A DNA stretch of 64,000 bases, taken from positions 10,062,001-10,126,000 of the forward strand of contig NC_060246.1 in assembly GCF_921293095.1 (NCBI RefSeq). The letters are read 5' to 3'. The notes under the pieces were generated by a model. That model ran no database searches. It saw nothing but the letters and a program-made list of their open reading frames with translations, and was not told the DNA's origin. This document shows, piece after piece, positions 24,778 to 37,600 of this stretch (positions are counted from its first letter, which is position 1; the number at the start of each line of letters is the position of its first letter). A program made the translations under genes and the position numbers. The DNA is from Ischnura elegans (lineage: Eukaryota > Arthropoda > Insecta > Odonata > Coenagrionidae).

Positions 24778-27476
24778 AATAGGGAAATTGCATACTTTTT
24801 ATAAACAGTATGCTGATATACTACAGTAAACACTTGGTACAGCAATATACTTTTTTCCGCTTAAAATTCAGTTTATACCCTAGAAAATGACTCCCAAAAG
24901 TCGCCCGAGTTTCGCGGGCTAAAAAATACCACCCCCACTAATCTTTGGCTGTGACGTCATAGTTCAGTACGAGTCCAAGATCCAAGCCCAGTAACTGCAG
25001 GTTTGGAAGAGCCACGTTGCGTTTAAAGGAGAACATGGGTGAAATAAGGAAAAATTACAAGTGGTGCATTATTCCTCTGTGCAATAACACCCCAGAAAAA
25101 AATTTTCGTCTGCATTCCCACGGAGGAAATTAGAAGAAAAGCCTCGATGCATGCCGTCTGTCGGGATGAGCGTTACGGAAAAACAAGAGTATAATAAACG
25201 GAATGATAAACCCGTGTGCTATGTGAGCGAAGATAACTTTAATATAAATAATATTTCCATATTTCATTGACTGAATAACTTGAAACTGAGATTTTTCGAT
25301 AATTCGGCCGCCGTAGAATAAAAACTCAACTTCCGAACAAAAATCGAGATAGGTGTTTCTCGATGGTTACGATGTACTCAAATTATTAAGGCACTTGTTC
25401 AATTTCAGTTACGGAAGGACATAGAAAATTCCATGATGTTTAAAATCAAGGGAGGAAATATGAAAATATAGAGCAACGTTGATCCTCATGCATTCGAGTG
25501 CCAGCCAAGAAGACAGCGTTTTCTTCTACTGTCGGCGTCAAAATGATGCGCCGCTGTACTTTGCAAATTTATAACCTGGCTTCACTACATGCTATAATAA
25601 TGAACTATGCGTCATTTTAAAGGAAATTTTATCCTAAATTCTGATTTATTTTATTACAAAAAAATTGAAAAATGACACGGTCAGTGCAATAAATGACTCC
25701 GCGCACCGAAAAATTAGCCGTTTTGTCAACTTCATGAACTTTGCAACTCAACCTAAGGAAAACTACTACGTCTACAGCATTCATCTTCCACACTAATTTA
25801 CACTCATCAGTGCGGATTAATAAAATGGCTTTTGGGTATTTTTCGAACTTATATTTTGTTATAAATTAATGAAAATATTTAAACATTATCTTGTCCCATA
25901 GTTTACCCCGAAAAATAAAGAAAGTTGTAGATGGAAAAAGAATGGAATCCAGAGGTGGACACAAAAAATGAATCGCAGCATTCTTTGATTTTATTCTACG
26001 CCGTTGCTTGCTTTTCAAAAAAAAAGTTGAGTCACAAGAGGAATATACCTCTTGTGACTCAACTTTTTTTTTGAACATATGTTCCGCGGCCTTTGATTTG
26101 GAAACTATGGAATTAAGAATGGACATGTGTGGATCAGCAATTACCATTTAGTTGGTTGTCAGGATAAAACAAGGATCCATTTAAAGGTTGTCAGGCCGTC
26201 GTATAAAGATAGGACTGATGTGCACCACAGGGGAAATGGTGTGTTTGAGGGAAAGTCAAACCCAAAGTTGCCCAAAGAATGTGCAGTTCTATGTTGCTCT
26301 TTCCCCAGTTAAAACCAAATAGAAATTGGATTGGGATGATATTTTCACCACGGGTTCCAGTGATAGTGAGAGTGCAGGTGATCACGGTCATCGTCGAAAG
26401 TCATCCCTCTAGGATTTCCGATACGGAATTTTTAAGTGACAACCGATCGCAATGACGATGAGCTCGCCTTTAGAGAAGGTTTCAGATATATCGTGAGAAA
26501 AGCTCCCAAAATGTATTAAAGACTCTGTTTGGAAAACATGCACATTTTAATGCTAATTTAGGAAGTATTTCATTTCAAAAGTAACTTATGAACACCTGAA
26601 GACGTTGTGTTTATTATATTGATCGAAGTGCGATTGACCGATTCTTTCTGCAGAATAGGAAGTGGCTTCGGGGTTTTTAGTCACAAGATGGTAGATTGTG
26701 TTGGAAGTTCGTCTATATTATCGCTACTAAATTGAAAAATTAATAGTCTGGCCTCCTCAGAGCTTCCTATCGCCCTCCAGGCAAGGTATTTTTAAGTTGA
26801 AAGTATCATCGACAGCTTCGAGGTGGAAATAAGTTCACCGTAAGACTCTACCGGACTGCCAAAAGAATACACATTTCACATGAGTATACCGCGCTTTCGC
26901 CAATATTATACGCAAGTCTCACTTTGTTATGAACTATAAAACATTACAGATGCTCATCAGCTATCTTTCCATTTCTCGGCATCGACTTTCCGAGCCGACG
27001 AAGTCTACAGTTTCACTAAAATACCCTGTTATCATGATGGAATCAGTAACAGGAAGCTTGCTAGGATCAGCCTAAGAATAACCATATGCCTTTCATCTTT
27101 ACGCAATCTATCGCTTTCAATGGAGGAGAAATAGATCAAATAATAGCCCTGAAGTCACAATGAACAACTGCGATACGTCTGCACTTCAATAAATGAATCA
27201 TAACCACGCCGTCGCATGTATAAGTATGCAACCTATACTATGGCCGTGCCGCCGTCTCTCCTCGTACTGAACTATGACGTCACTTTTCTACCAGCCAATC
27301 ATCGGGCGTTTTCGCTTCTCACTTGCATTTGAAAATTCTCGTGAACTTTGATGCATTAAATATCGTAAACCACGTCATAAAATAGTAAAAAAACTTTCAC
27401 CGAGGTATGCAAACATATATTTTTATATAATTTTGGGGCTATTAATTATATCTGAAATATATGCAAGTTCCCTATT
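24778..27476 (+). mobile_element. degraded THAP-bearing element (P-superfamily candidate)
   Basis: Short inverted ends AATAGGGAA and TTCCCTATT enclose 2.7 kb. Further in, a 23-bp inverted pair lies at 24951-24973 and 27261-27283 (GTGACGTCATAGTTCAGTAC shared). At 25035 an ATG opens a frame that reads as a THAP zinc finger: YKWCIIPLCNN supplies the first two cysteines, and after a stop and a frame change VCYVSEDNF follows, where the family has C-x2-H plus F. The rest of a P-type transposase is not recognisable. Inverted ends plus a THAP domain fit a P-superfamily relic. A THAP host pseudogene is the alternative. Confidence 0.5.
26014..26074. repeat. near-perfect 60-nt hairpin
   Basis: The arms 26014-26041 and 26048-26074 are complementary (AGTTGAGTCACAAGAGG with CCTCTTGTGACTCAACT, extended by A/T tracts) around the 6-base loop AATATA. 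It lies inside the THAP-bearing element. Confidence 0.75.
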
Positions 27477-28027
27477 ATGCAATTCAGGGTATAGGGTGAC
27501 CTGTTCCTTACCTTGGACTTGGTGTGGACTTTGAATTAGGAGAGTTCAAAAGCTTCACGTGGATGCTTCAGCATTCATGAAAAGCCATCAGTCAGCAGCC
27601 ATATTTTCCACCCACAGTGCCATTTTCTCAATAACCAATTATGATAATGGTTGTGTTCACCCGAGACGTACAGTCCCAATCTCCATTTGCTCACTGACAC
27701 ACTATTTCTATCTTTCCAGTTAAAATCTCACAATCATACATACTCCAATGGCTGTAATAATCAACCTTCCGTTGAGCGCATTGCATCTGATAGGTACATC
27801 GCAAGTTTTCTTCATTCCTTTGTGCCACTAGGCGCCATAGACCCTTGACGCTTATAGTGGCCTTTTATTCTGACATGCTGTATGCAACCTTTCACTTTTT
27901 GCATTTATGCCGACTGATCAGAGGCGGATTATTCAGCATAATTAAGCAAAATAATGGCACAATAAAGCGATATAAAAGCAATATTTGATAAATAAAATAA
28001 GAAAAAACACTGTTCTTATAGAACCAA
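27477..28027. other. no feature recognised
   Basis: Intergenic sequence without a recognisable exon or repeat end. Confidence 0.35.
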
Positions 28028-28470
28028 CATCTACATCTACATAATACCCCGCAAGCTGCCTAAAAGGCGTGTGGCAGGGGGTGTTAGGACACCAGTGGTC
28101 TACGCATAAAAAATGAAAGGCTCTATAAAGTTGGGACTAGCATTTATTAAAGTCCTTTATGGTTCGGGGGAAAAACGAATTCCCATATCTATCCGTTCGG
28201 CAAAACATCTCTCTTAATTTATCGATTCTATTGGACCTGGAAATATAGTGTGGCTCTTAAAGATATCCATTCTCAATTTTCCAGCAATCTAAGCCTAGCG
28301 CGCAGCCTCCGAGTCTCCAACGGCTCCCAGCCTAATTCGCTTAACATCTGCGTAACGCTGTCTGTACCCCCTTAGCAGTTTTTGACACAAAGCGCAGCCG
28401 TCCTTTGTATTTTATTCAGTTCGTGAATTAAGTCTTTCTGTACCGGTGCTAACATGCTAAAATACATCAC
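28028..28470 (-). mobile_element. LINE fragment, 3' end with RT C-terminus
   Basis: Read on the minus strand, one frame gives KDLIHELNKIQRTAAL, a stop, then SVTQMLSELGWEPLETRRLR and RARLRLL. This is the characteristic C-terminal motif of non-LTR reverse-transcriptase ORFs of the Jockey/CR1-like groups. It is followed by further stops and by a tail containing CACGCCTTTTAGGCAGCTTG and ATGTAGATGTAGATG. The copy is 5'-truncated and has several stops. Confidence 0.7.
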
Positions 28471-30098
28471 ATAGAATAATACTTAATACCCTAAAGGGTA
28501 CGTTAAATCGCACCTTACCAGATCGGTCTGGGGCCGAACGACGGCATGTTAAGGGGTATATATGCTTGGCGTGAAATACATCATGTAGCTGTTTGATAAT
28601 AATGTTCACTAATAATGGTGGCTTTAAATTAAAAGGTGAGCACATGAGCCATGCTAAGAGTAAATAATGTTTTTTTACATCTGTGCCTGCCAGGCACATT
28701 GTGCCTGAACTCAGCAACAAAAGGTTAAGCTACATCATAATCGCTTTAGCCATTGGAGTTTATGTTTAGTTGTAAATGTATACAGGCAACTGTGGGAAAA
28801 ACATAGCTGTGAGTTCTACCCTTCCATTTTTTCACCTGTTCTATCCCTAGCCTCTTCTCATCTGTATGGCCCAAACTTAAATTAAGTTGTCTTTCAGTTC
28901 AATCTCCGTAGTTTTTGCCTTCAGTTTGGTTATGTGGTATGCTGTGCTAGAATACCTATTCCTCAATGCTGAGAAATATTTGGAAAAACCTGTGATATCA
29001 CTCTTTGTATTGTGCCCTGCTTCAAGGTATTTCTTACTGAAAGACTATTAGTGAGTGTAGTGTTTAAATCATTGCGATCTACTGCCAAAAGGCAGCACCG
29101 CCTGGAGGGAGACAGGCAGAGAACCCTTGGCATCGGCAGGGTAATGGGACCCAAGGATTTGGCTCCCTTAACCGCAAAGTAGCGTCCCTGAGTGCATGAG
29201 AGGCAGACCTGCCAGCCCACGTACGAAGGTGTTGAATCCACGGTCATCGGCTGATTCGCATATTTTTGGAGTGCAACAAGCTTGTATTAGAGTCCTAAAC
29301 AAACGGATACGTTGTTATACAGGACACAGTTATTTCACTCAACATAAGACCCAATAACCCTCCATGATCTTAAAGCAAGCAAAGAAAAAACACACAAAAC
29401 AAAGCATTTTTTTACTTTTTTTAAATTGTGAACAATTTAAAAAATATACAAAAATATTTTTAACTTTCAGTCCAAATCCTGATGTGAAAGATGGATGGGA
29501 AACATTATTTTGTCCACAAAATTGGTAAAATAAAAATAATGTATAAGAGAATTTCGAAACATATAGGTACCAGTCAAACATCGAAACAATAATTTCCGGA
29601 TGTAAATTATAAACTTTTGGTAAAATGCTGTCTTTCAAATTACAATATCAGTTATTGATCCTAGACACTCGCTCAAAATTTAAATCACCCTCTCTTAAAG
29701 TCAAGGAGTTCAATTCTATTTCATTTTTTTGTAAAAGCCACAAATTACTATTAGGCAAAATGACCGAATGAAAAATATTATGACCCCGGGCCTTCGTCTC
29801 CAAGAGAATGCCAATACAGAGAAGAGCTTTCTAGAATCACTGCACTTGGGAAAAAAATCAAAGCAACGCATACGCATCCTTAGTCCATTCACTTGTTTAG
29901 AAAAATCTTCAATGGATATACACATCACTAATCTCCTTGGTCAGGAAACCACTTTACAGATATATCCATCGTTAAAAGGGAATGGGTTAAACTTATGAGA
30001 AAACGGCTAAAAGAAGAATATTTTGAGTCGTAACTCATCTTTGCCGTCCAATTATTTTATTGAAATGCTACTTCAGGTCTAATTGTGAGTAAACAACC
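28471..30098. other. no gene recognised
   Basis: Intergenic. ORFs at 28963-29247 and 29339-29638 show no family features that I can identify. Confidence 0.35.
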
Positions 30099-30236
30099 AT
30101 GGGCGTACCCAGCGAGGCATAGGCAGATCCAGGTGGGGGCACCGGAGCACGTGCCCCCCCCCCCCCCAGACCCTTAAAAATTATGCAAGATTTTTAATAC
30201 ACTCCCATTATCATTGCGTTCGTTTTGTATCACGAG

Positions 30237-32252
30237 TAGTGATGGGTCGGTTCGATTCCTCGATTCTCAGCCAAGAACCGGAATCGAAAATGAATACTTG
30301 CCAAGGTGAAAAATCGATTCCGATTCCAGTAGTACTTCAAACCACAAATTTATATACGACCGCGTTTCCAACAGTCATTTGAATTTTCGTGCCGCGTAAT
30401 CGTAATAACAAAACACATTATATTCTAGGGATGTGCGAGTACTTGAAAGTTCGAGTCGAGTCGGTGGTACTCGACTCGAGCGTTTCGAGTAACACTACAA
30501 ATGTCGAGTCGAGTAAGTTACGGTTACAGAGCTTTCGAGGCTAGTAGGTCCAGCAATCTGCTGACAGGAAGCGCTATCATGAAACTCATGTAGTAATACA
30601 GTTTTTAAAGCCGATAAGTCATTCTAATGCCTTGGCCTGGTAGTTTCAGCTTCCTGTATACTCTATAGTTGTCGAAGTGGGCGCCGGATACCTTTGCGCC
30701 AGCCTCTGCGGCCGATCGTCTTCCGACCCGGCGCACACCGGTCCGAAATCGGAAAAAGCTGGAATAAAGTCCAAAATCACCTTTTTGGGGATAGAGTCTT
30801 AAAACTTAACGTAAATACTCATAAATCATTACCAGATATAGATTTATATGCCATTTTACATAAATACGACCCTTTAGTGATGATACAGTGGCCCAAACAT
30901 GACCAACTTTTCAATACCACGTGCGATCTCGTCAATTCTCAAAATTTTTTAAATTTATCCAGATGGTGTTGCGTTGGTATGATTTTTATGGAATAAAAAA
31001 CGCAATATTCCTTTCACCTGGTAATTTGCCTATACTTCCAATGACTTTTGAAGATTTTGGCTTTCATCTGTCTGGTTTTACAACGCAAAATGGTCGACCC
31101 GTTTTTCACTTGAAATTTTACATAAAGTAGACATCTTTCGTTTACGAAAAATATTACTCGGAAAATTTGAACCAGAATTTAAAGTAGGGATTTCTAAAGA
31201 GTACCAAGTAGAAATCTTGGAAAAAAAACGTTTGCGACGAAGGAAATAAGAGCGATTTTTCATTCACGCGTCAAGGCTGAGCTACTCATTGCGGAACTCT
31301 GGGGATCGGTAACTGAGGCCGATTTTTCAAGTTTTTAAAAACTTAAGTCTTGAAAATCGTCATTTAAAGCACGGATAATCGTCTTCATTGACTTAAAACA
31401 CTAAACTGAGGGTGTTAAAAAGGGTTATGAATAGATCGACTTGACCATTTAACGCATTACTAGAGTGAAAATACTAAGGATTGGATATTTTTTGGAACCA
31501 TCCCATGCATAAGAAATATGGCTCGGGTATTGAAGTAAAGTGAAGAGATTAAGTCGGCATGTTTAAGAGGGAGGAAAATAAACTGTTTCCTCGAAAGGCA
31601 ACGACCGATTTTTCCCTTTCCACCTTCGCCGAGGTGAGTCGCACGGAAAGGGGAGTTTTCACACCACAAGGCATCTTTTAGTCTTTTGTATTACTGCATC
31701 CGTCCGATGTGATATTCATTTGTAGCGTTTAGTTTCTTTCTTGAACTTAAAAAAAAAAAAATTTTTAATGTTGATTAAACGACGTGAGAACTATAGATTT
31801 TTTTGGCTCTACAAAACTAAAGCTAAATTATTTAGTCCATTCGCTTAGTCACTTGAGTTCCATGAGGACTCAAGATGATCGATGATATGGTTTTTAATAA
31901 AAATTCCAGTTTCCGAAATCTTGCAATTTTGGTAGGAAAGTACTTGCCCAGTCACACAAGTGTGTAGCAAAAGGCAATTTTCAGCAGGCAGTAATACTGT
32001 AACATGGAGACATCAAAACCTACTGGCTGAGCATGAGCATGTTGGTTTTTTTGCTTGAGAATTTGAAAGGGCCAAATATTACATGATTCATATACATAGT
32101 ATTTAATCTTTATTATAACTGTGAATACGACTATACTCAGGGCTCTCCCTTGTAGTTATAAGTGATATTTTTCTTGGAGCCTATGGCGTCAGAATCGATG
32201 GAATCGGTATCAGGATCGGAATCGTTAAAATTTTGGAATCGACCCATCACTA
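30237..32252. mobile_element. second hAT element nested inside the first
   Basis: The termini TAGTGATGGGTCGGTTCGAT and the complement of GGAATCGACCCATCACTA are flanked by ATCACGAG (30229-30236) and ATTACAAG (32253-32260), a 6/8 match expected for a decayed 8-bp duplication. Inside lie a further hAT-like terminus (AGGGATGTGCGAGTACTTG near 30428, no partner end found) and the dispersed repeat at 30728-31310. Confidence 0.7.
30728..31310. repeat. dispersed repeat, copy B (GGTCCGAAATCGG family)
   Basis: A diverged copy of the 6030-6600 family, in the same orientation, starting at CGCACACCGGTCCGAAATCGG. It lies inside the nested hAT element, so it arrived after that element or as part of it. Confidence 0.5.
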
Positions 32253-32879
32253 ATTACAAGGTATCCTTGTGACTCCCCCAGAACAAAAAATCCTGGATAC
32301 GGCCTTGCTTGTGCCCCCCCCCCCCCCCCCCCAGAAAGAAACCCTGGATCCGCCCCTGCAGCGAGGGGTAGATGCCTAGAAGCAAAAGTCTTAAAAGAAA
32401 ATAATATTTTTTCAAGCAAATAATTTTAAAAACTAATAAAGAGCCGTTACATTTTCCTTAAAATGTTGGTTTCATTCACCTCTTCCATGCTTAAATCTTA
32501 CCTATAAATTGAACAACCATGGCTTGCCCCCCCCCCCCCCCCCCCCCTAGTTTTGATCCTTGGTACGCCCTTGAAACAAACCCCATTTCGAACTATCCAT
32601 TATCCTGAAGTACATACTACACACAATACAAAGTAGGAACTGGGATTGCCTAACGTCACAGGATGCCGACTGAAACGCCGTAGTTGCCTGATTTTGCCAC
32701 GTAATGGAGAAATTCACATTAACCTTCGCATCCAATCTCATTTCTCCCTTTGACGTATCATATGCCTTACTGCCTTAATTAACCTGATCTAAAACTTCTG
32801 TTCTTTTCCTCCCTTTCATTTGTATCAACATCACATCTTTAGCATTTCTTCATTGCCTGTCTGAATATAGGTATTCTGT

Positions 32880-33790
32880 CCACACCTTTTGTCTCCTTTT
32901 ACACCACTCAGCAACTTCCTCTCCTCGACCACAAGTGGTTCTTCACTATCTTTCCCTTCTATCTCAATTTCTACATCTTCTGCTATCACTAATGCCTCAC
33001 AAGTCCATTCTCGTCCTCATCCCTCAGCATCCATATCACTGCATCGTACCATGCAATGTATCATATTAAATTATAAGCCAATCTTACCACCACTGTCTTA
33101 AAGGATTCTTCTGTCATCAACTCTTTCGAATACATGACGTGTTCTTTGCAATGGCTATTCTTATCCTGATACCCTGACTGATGTACTTATTTCCCTCAAA
33201 TTTACTAACTTAATAGTGGAATTTTTCCACTTTAAACCTCACATTATTTTTTTCCAGGACACTCACAAAATTACATCACTTAAGCTTTCTTGCTATCAAT
33301 CTTTATTCTAAATAACTACCACAGTTTACCAAATGCATTATCAACAGTTGTAAGTCATCTCCCAAGAAAGTATTCAATTTTTACAAGGCAAGAGAACGAG
33401 GAATATTTTCCATTTCATTTTAAAAATAACTCCAATGCCTGGACTGCCTCAATGTTCCACACATCATCCTATATTTCATAGAGTCAGGATTAACTAAGTC
33501 ATGTGGTCCATTAACTTCTTTGACTTAAACAATAAATCCACCCACTTTCATACCTACATCAAACTCTTCTAAAATATATCCTACCAAGCAATAGCCAACA
33601 GTCAGCCTTATCTTTTGCGTCAACTGATTGGTCTGACCAATAAACTGATTTCAAAAACATAACATACCATGTATTCTCATGATTTAAGGCTATTCTCTAA
33701 TATGTGCCCACCAGCTTTAGCCAATTCACTCTGTGCTTTTTCAAAATCTACAAAGAAGCAATCCTACTACTGCTGAAAACTGTCTGCTGG
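32880..33790 (-). mobile_element. LINE reverse-transcriptase fossil
   Basis: On the minus strand, fragments of a non-LTR reverse transcriptase can be picked out: FVDFEKAQSEL (the FVDFEKAFDS motif), LGDDLQLL with MHLVNCG, and RIRIAIAKNTSCIRK followed by traces of the ALYGSETWTL region. There are many stops and frame changes; the copy is old and 5'-truncated. Confidence 0.6.
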
Positions 33791-34687
33791 AAAGTAATGT
33801 TCCTTGGTGGAATATGGTTGCCTTCATGACTGCCTACCATGCCACTTTCTGGAAACAATACCATTTCTGCTATTTTTGTTGCAAGTATATGTTAATATCT
33901 TTAAAATCAACTTGGTGACCAGCAGCTTTTTTGCACTATCGTAACCGTTATTCTACATCTTCTATAATTTTTTCGTGAAAGCGACATTTATATTGTGATT
34001 GTGATCGATTTTCCATCCACCCATTTTAAGCTTTGCCACAAGTACTCATTGGTTTCTTATGACTTTTAAATGCCAATTTCAAAAATTATAGCATGGAAAG
34101 CCAAGTTTTCTAACTTCAACTGATGAAATGCGTTACCAAGGACTACCTAATTTGAGCTTCTAAAAGAAATGGCTTTCACTTCATTTCTCGGTGGAACCTC
34201 CTTCAGCTAAAAATGCAATGGTAAAATGTTTTTACGATTTGTACCAACAACATGGATTTTCTTATATTTGTACAAATTCCAACGTCCATAAAGAAGATAC
34301 ATACATATTTCCTTCACTCAAAAACATCAACTAGGTATTTTACCAGGTTTAGGATAATGTTAGTGTTATCAGAGAAGAATCCTTTAGCATAATTGTCTCA
34401 GATATAATTTATATTATGAAAATTTTCCAGAGTAATTTAGAAATGAAAGATGTGAAATAATTCCATTATTTTATTACCATTTGTGAACGACATGGCCACA
34501 AAAGTATCTTTGTAACGAAAAGAACAATTTTCATGCAAATGTGCCCACATGACAGAAGTAAAGTTAATGTACAATAAATGCAAAAAATTCATACGAGGAA
34601 TATTTTCTTTCAAAATTGGAGAATGAAAGAAAATGTTTTAACATACAGACAATTCAGGCTCTAAAAATTAATAATTCACGCCTTAGC
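33791..34687. other. DNAAF5 3' flank
   Basis: AT-rich sequence downstream of the DNAAF5 stop. On the minus strand an AATAAA hexamer lies at 34475-34470, about 215 bases past the stop, and is a plausible polyadenylation signal. No other gene is seen. Confidence 0.4.
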
Positions 34688-37600
34688 TCAAATGCAAACG
34701 TTCTTTAAGTGTTTTAACAGCTCTTCACAACCTGCCTCATTTCTAAATTTATTTTTAGACTTCATTATTTTTTCATGTAATTCACCTGGCAACAGTTTAC
34801 CAATTTTCTTCAACATATCTGAAATGAATAAAGATGACTCGTTAAAGAGGAGAGTTTATGGAAGAAAAGCAACTTTATATTGGAATAATTCATTATCATC
34901 CCCTACCGACCAAAACTAGGAAAAAATACATTTCACTCATGTAAATAAATTGGCACTACAGGATTCTTATCCTCTTAAAAGTCATACTAATTTAGTTGGA
35001 TCATCATTTCTTTGTAAACCCGCTATTTATGTGAATGACGAGATGTATCAAAGAATCTTAAATTGTAACTCAATATTGAATAATACACCCTTGACAAAAA
35101 ATATCGACAATATTAAAAATATATCATGCTTAGTGATTTGAAATATGCTATCTTGAGAGGGATCTCAAAGAATATTCATACCAGAGGAAATATGTGACAT
35201 AAGAGGAAAATTCCCCAAGCTGTATGTATTTACACTGACAATTCTTCTCTACCAGTTGCCTCCTCCAAGTGATTTCCCACTTTGAATTAAAATTGTTCAT
35301 AACCCTTCAAAAACAAAATACATATGCTAAATAATTTCTTACCAAGCACAAGAGTATTGAATTTCTCATCTGGGTCATCCAAATGAATTAGAGCAATGGA
35401 ATATATGGACAAAATATGTGGTCTGTAGTAGCTAAGGTCATAATTTGAGGGAAGATGTGAGAGCATGACAGTTATAGCTTGAAGGCATGTCACCCTGACT
35501 GTATCATTGACATCATCAAGGCGCTTTACAATCACTGGAATGAAAAAAAGGCAATAATTAAGAATTTAGTTACATCATTGTTTAGCCAAATAAAACACTA
35601 ATGTATTATTTGATAAGAGGTCCACATGTAGGTTGACAGCTTTTCAACTTGAGTTCCAAATCAGTGGAGCTAGCAACCTTTTGGTGAATTAACATAAGCA
35701 ATGTATGTACTTGAATAGGTAGCCACAGGCGGGTCCACTGAAATGCAAATGATTTGAAATCCATTTCCAACTGGTTAGGTGCAACCAGGCTAGCATGTTG
35801 CAAAACAATTTAAGTTGCATGATTCTATTGGCCTAAAATGTATTCAAACTTTGCATTTGTTAATTTTGACTATTTCTGTGCTTTGGCATAGAAAATAAGG
35901 AAATTATAGTGGCCTACAGCAGTGGCTCCCAACCCTTTATGTCTAGCGACCCACCTTTTAATTTTTTCCATTTTCGCGACCCACCCCAATCCCACCCATG
36001 ATTACACACACACATACAAATACGTATGTGTACATTTTGTACACTCAATTGGTATTTATATACGCTATTGTTTTTGTTTCAATGTAATAGGCAAGCATTG
36101 CACCAAGATTTTTTATGTTAAAAAAATAATAAAAATGACACATGCATAAAATTAAAATTATCTGGAGAATCAGTTAAATTTGGTACATTTTCAAGAGCCA
36201 CGCCGCGACCCACTTAAATTCTGCCCGCGACCCACTGGTTGGGAAACGCTGGCCTACAGCATAGAGCATAGGGCTGCTAATATAAGGGCTGAATTCAGGT
36301 AAGCCTTCAGACACTCCTAAACAAAACTCTCATGAACCACCTAGGCCTAGGAAAAGGAGCTGGCCTTTGTACTCTGTACAAGTGAATTTCGTACAACTTT
36401 GATGTATTGATAATAGTCATGTTTCCTTCATGCTACACAGTGAGTCCTCTTTTAACGTCACTTACCGTTCCTGAAAAATGTGACGATAAACGAAATGGCG
36501 TTAATCGAAACATAATATCCCATAAAAAACAATGTAAAAAGTGAATATCGGCTCCTAGACCTCACAATTCCTATGCGAAAAAATTTTAGCGCATCATATC
36601 TGGGGCATATTTTATGATGGGAATGCCAAACTATGGCATAAATACGAGTTCCTGTCTTCATCGACAACAATAGCAGCAGTGACGTAAATCCTTCTCCATT
36701 TTTGTATCTTCCCGCATTTGCTTTTCGGCTTCGCTATGGGGTGCGGTCCAATGAATGCTACTTCCGCTACCAGACGCCACAGATGGAAGTGCTCTAGAGC
36801 ACTGGTCCATAGGCCCTATGAGAATTTCTTTTCGGACCGGTCTGGAGCGAAGTCAAAATGGCGGAAATGAACGAGGGCGGGCAAACTGGGATTATGAAAT
36901 CGAAGAGATGGTTTTGATTGTGAATTGAGGCGGGTGGGCGTCGCCTGTGCATCATCGCTGAAAAATTGTCGCAGTTACAGGAACCAAAATTATTGTGAAC
37001 ACGGTAAAAAAAGTGACGACAAAAATTTCAAGTTCTACACGGAAAAATGCCTTGAAATCACTGTTTAGGTTCCCGGAAACCATTATGTCAAGTAAACCCG
37101 GCGCACCTACCTAAGAATGCATTTCATGCCACCTGGTGGGATTTGCACAGCGTAACTATGAAAGATCCATAGTGAGAATGGAATAAACAATCAAACCTTT
37201 TCAAACATTTTATTTGCTTTAACACATAAATAGTTTCAGAACTGTATAGAAGTCGAAGGACAAACTACACTTTTGAAATTTTTTTAACAAAAATTGTAAT
37301 TGAAAAGAAACCATGTTTGAAGTGAAAAAGTGCGCTCGGGGATTCTTACTTCGATGTTTTCATTAGTTAAATTTACATTACACATTTTGCCTGGATGTGG
37401 ATGGAAGGGAATCAGCAAAATCACTGGCAGCCCTTAAAAAATAAGCGTCGAGGGATTTCTGAGTGGCGACTTTCTTTTTGTCGCAGTAGAGTTCCCTGTA
37501 AAAGGCCATATCACTCTCAATAGCCCTACACACACGTGAGCTCTTCTCAAAGTCAGCGTCACAGTCTCATAAAATTCCAATTCCCCTCTCAATTAGTGTT

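Larger units (their letters stand above)
30118..32358. mobile_element. hAT element inserted in the MITE; CAGCGAGG duplication
   Basis: The terminal inverted repeats CATAGGCAGATCCAGG and the complement of CCTGGATCCGCCCCTG (consensus CAGGGGCGGATCCAGG, a common hAT terminus) are flanked by a perfect 8-bp duplication, CAGCGAGG, at 30110-30117 and 32359-32366. Poly-C runs lie just inside both ends (about 30157 and 32318). No transposase ORF remains. Confidence 0.85.
30099..32576. mobile_element. hAT-type MITE (same family as 12212-12458), split by insertion
   Basis: The outer ends CATGGGCGTACCCAGCGAGG (30099-30118 region) and the complement of TCCTTGGTACGCCCTTG (to 32576) match the family at 12212-12458. 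So do the internal blocks TAGAAGCAAAAGTCTTAAAA, CAACCATGGCTTGCCCC and TAGTTTTGATCC. The element is interrupted after CAGCGAGG at 30110-30117 and resumes at 32359. A long C run (about 19) sits near 32527. Confidence 0.7.

Noticed and set aside
24778-27476. Idea that the THAP frame is a working host gene
   Set aside because: An early stop and a frame change interrupt the finger, and no downstream exon was found.
29339-29638. 99-codon minus-strand ORF
   Set aside because: Low-complexity, Phe- and Cys-rich translation of AT-rich sequence without splice context.
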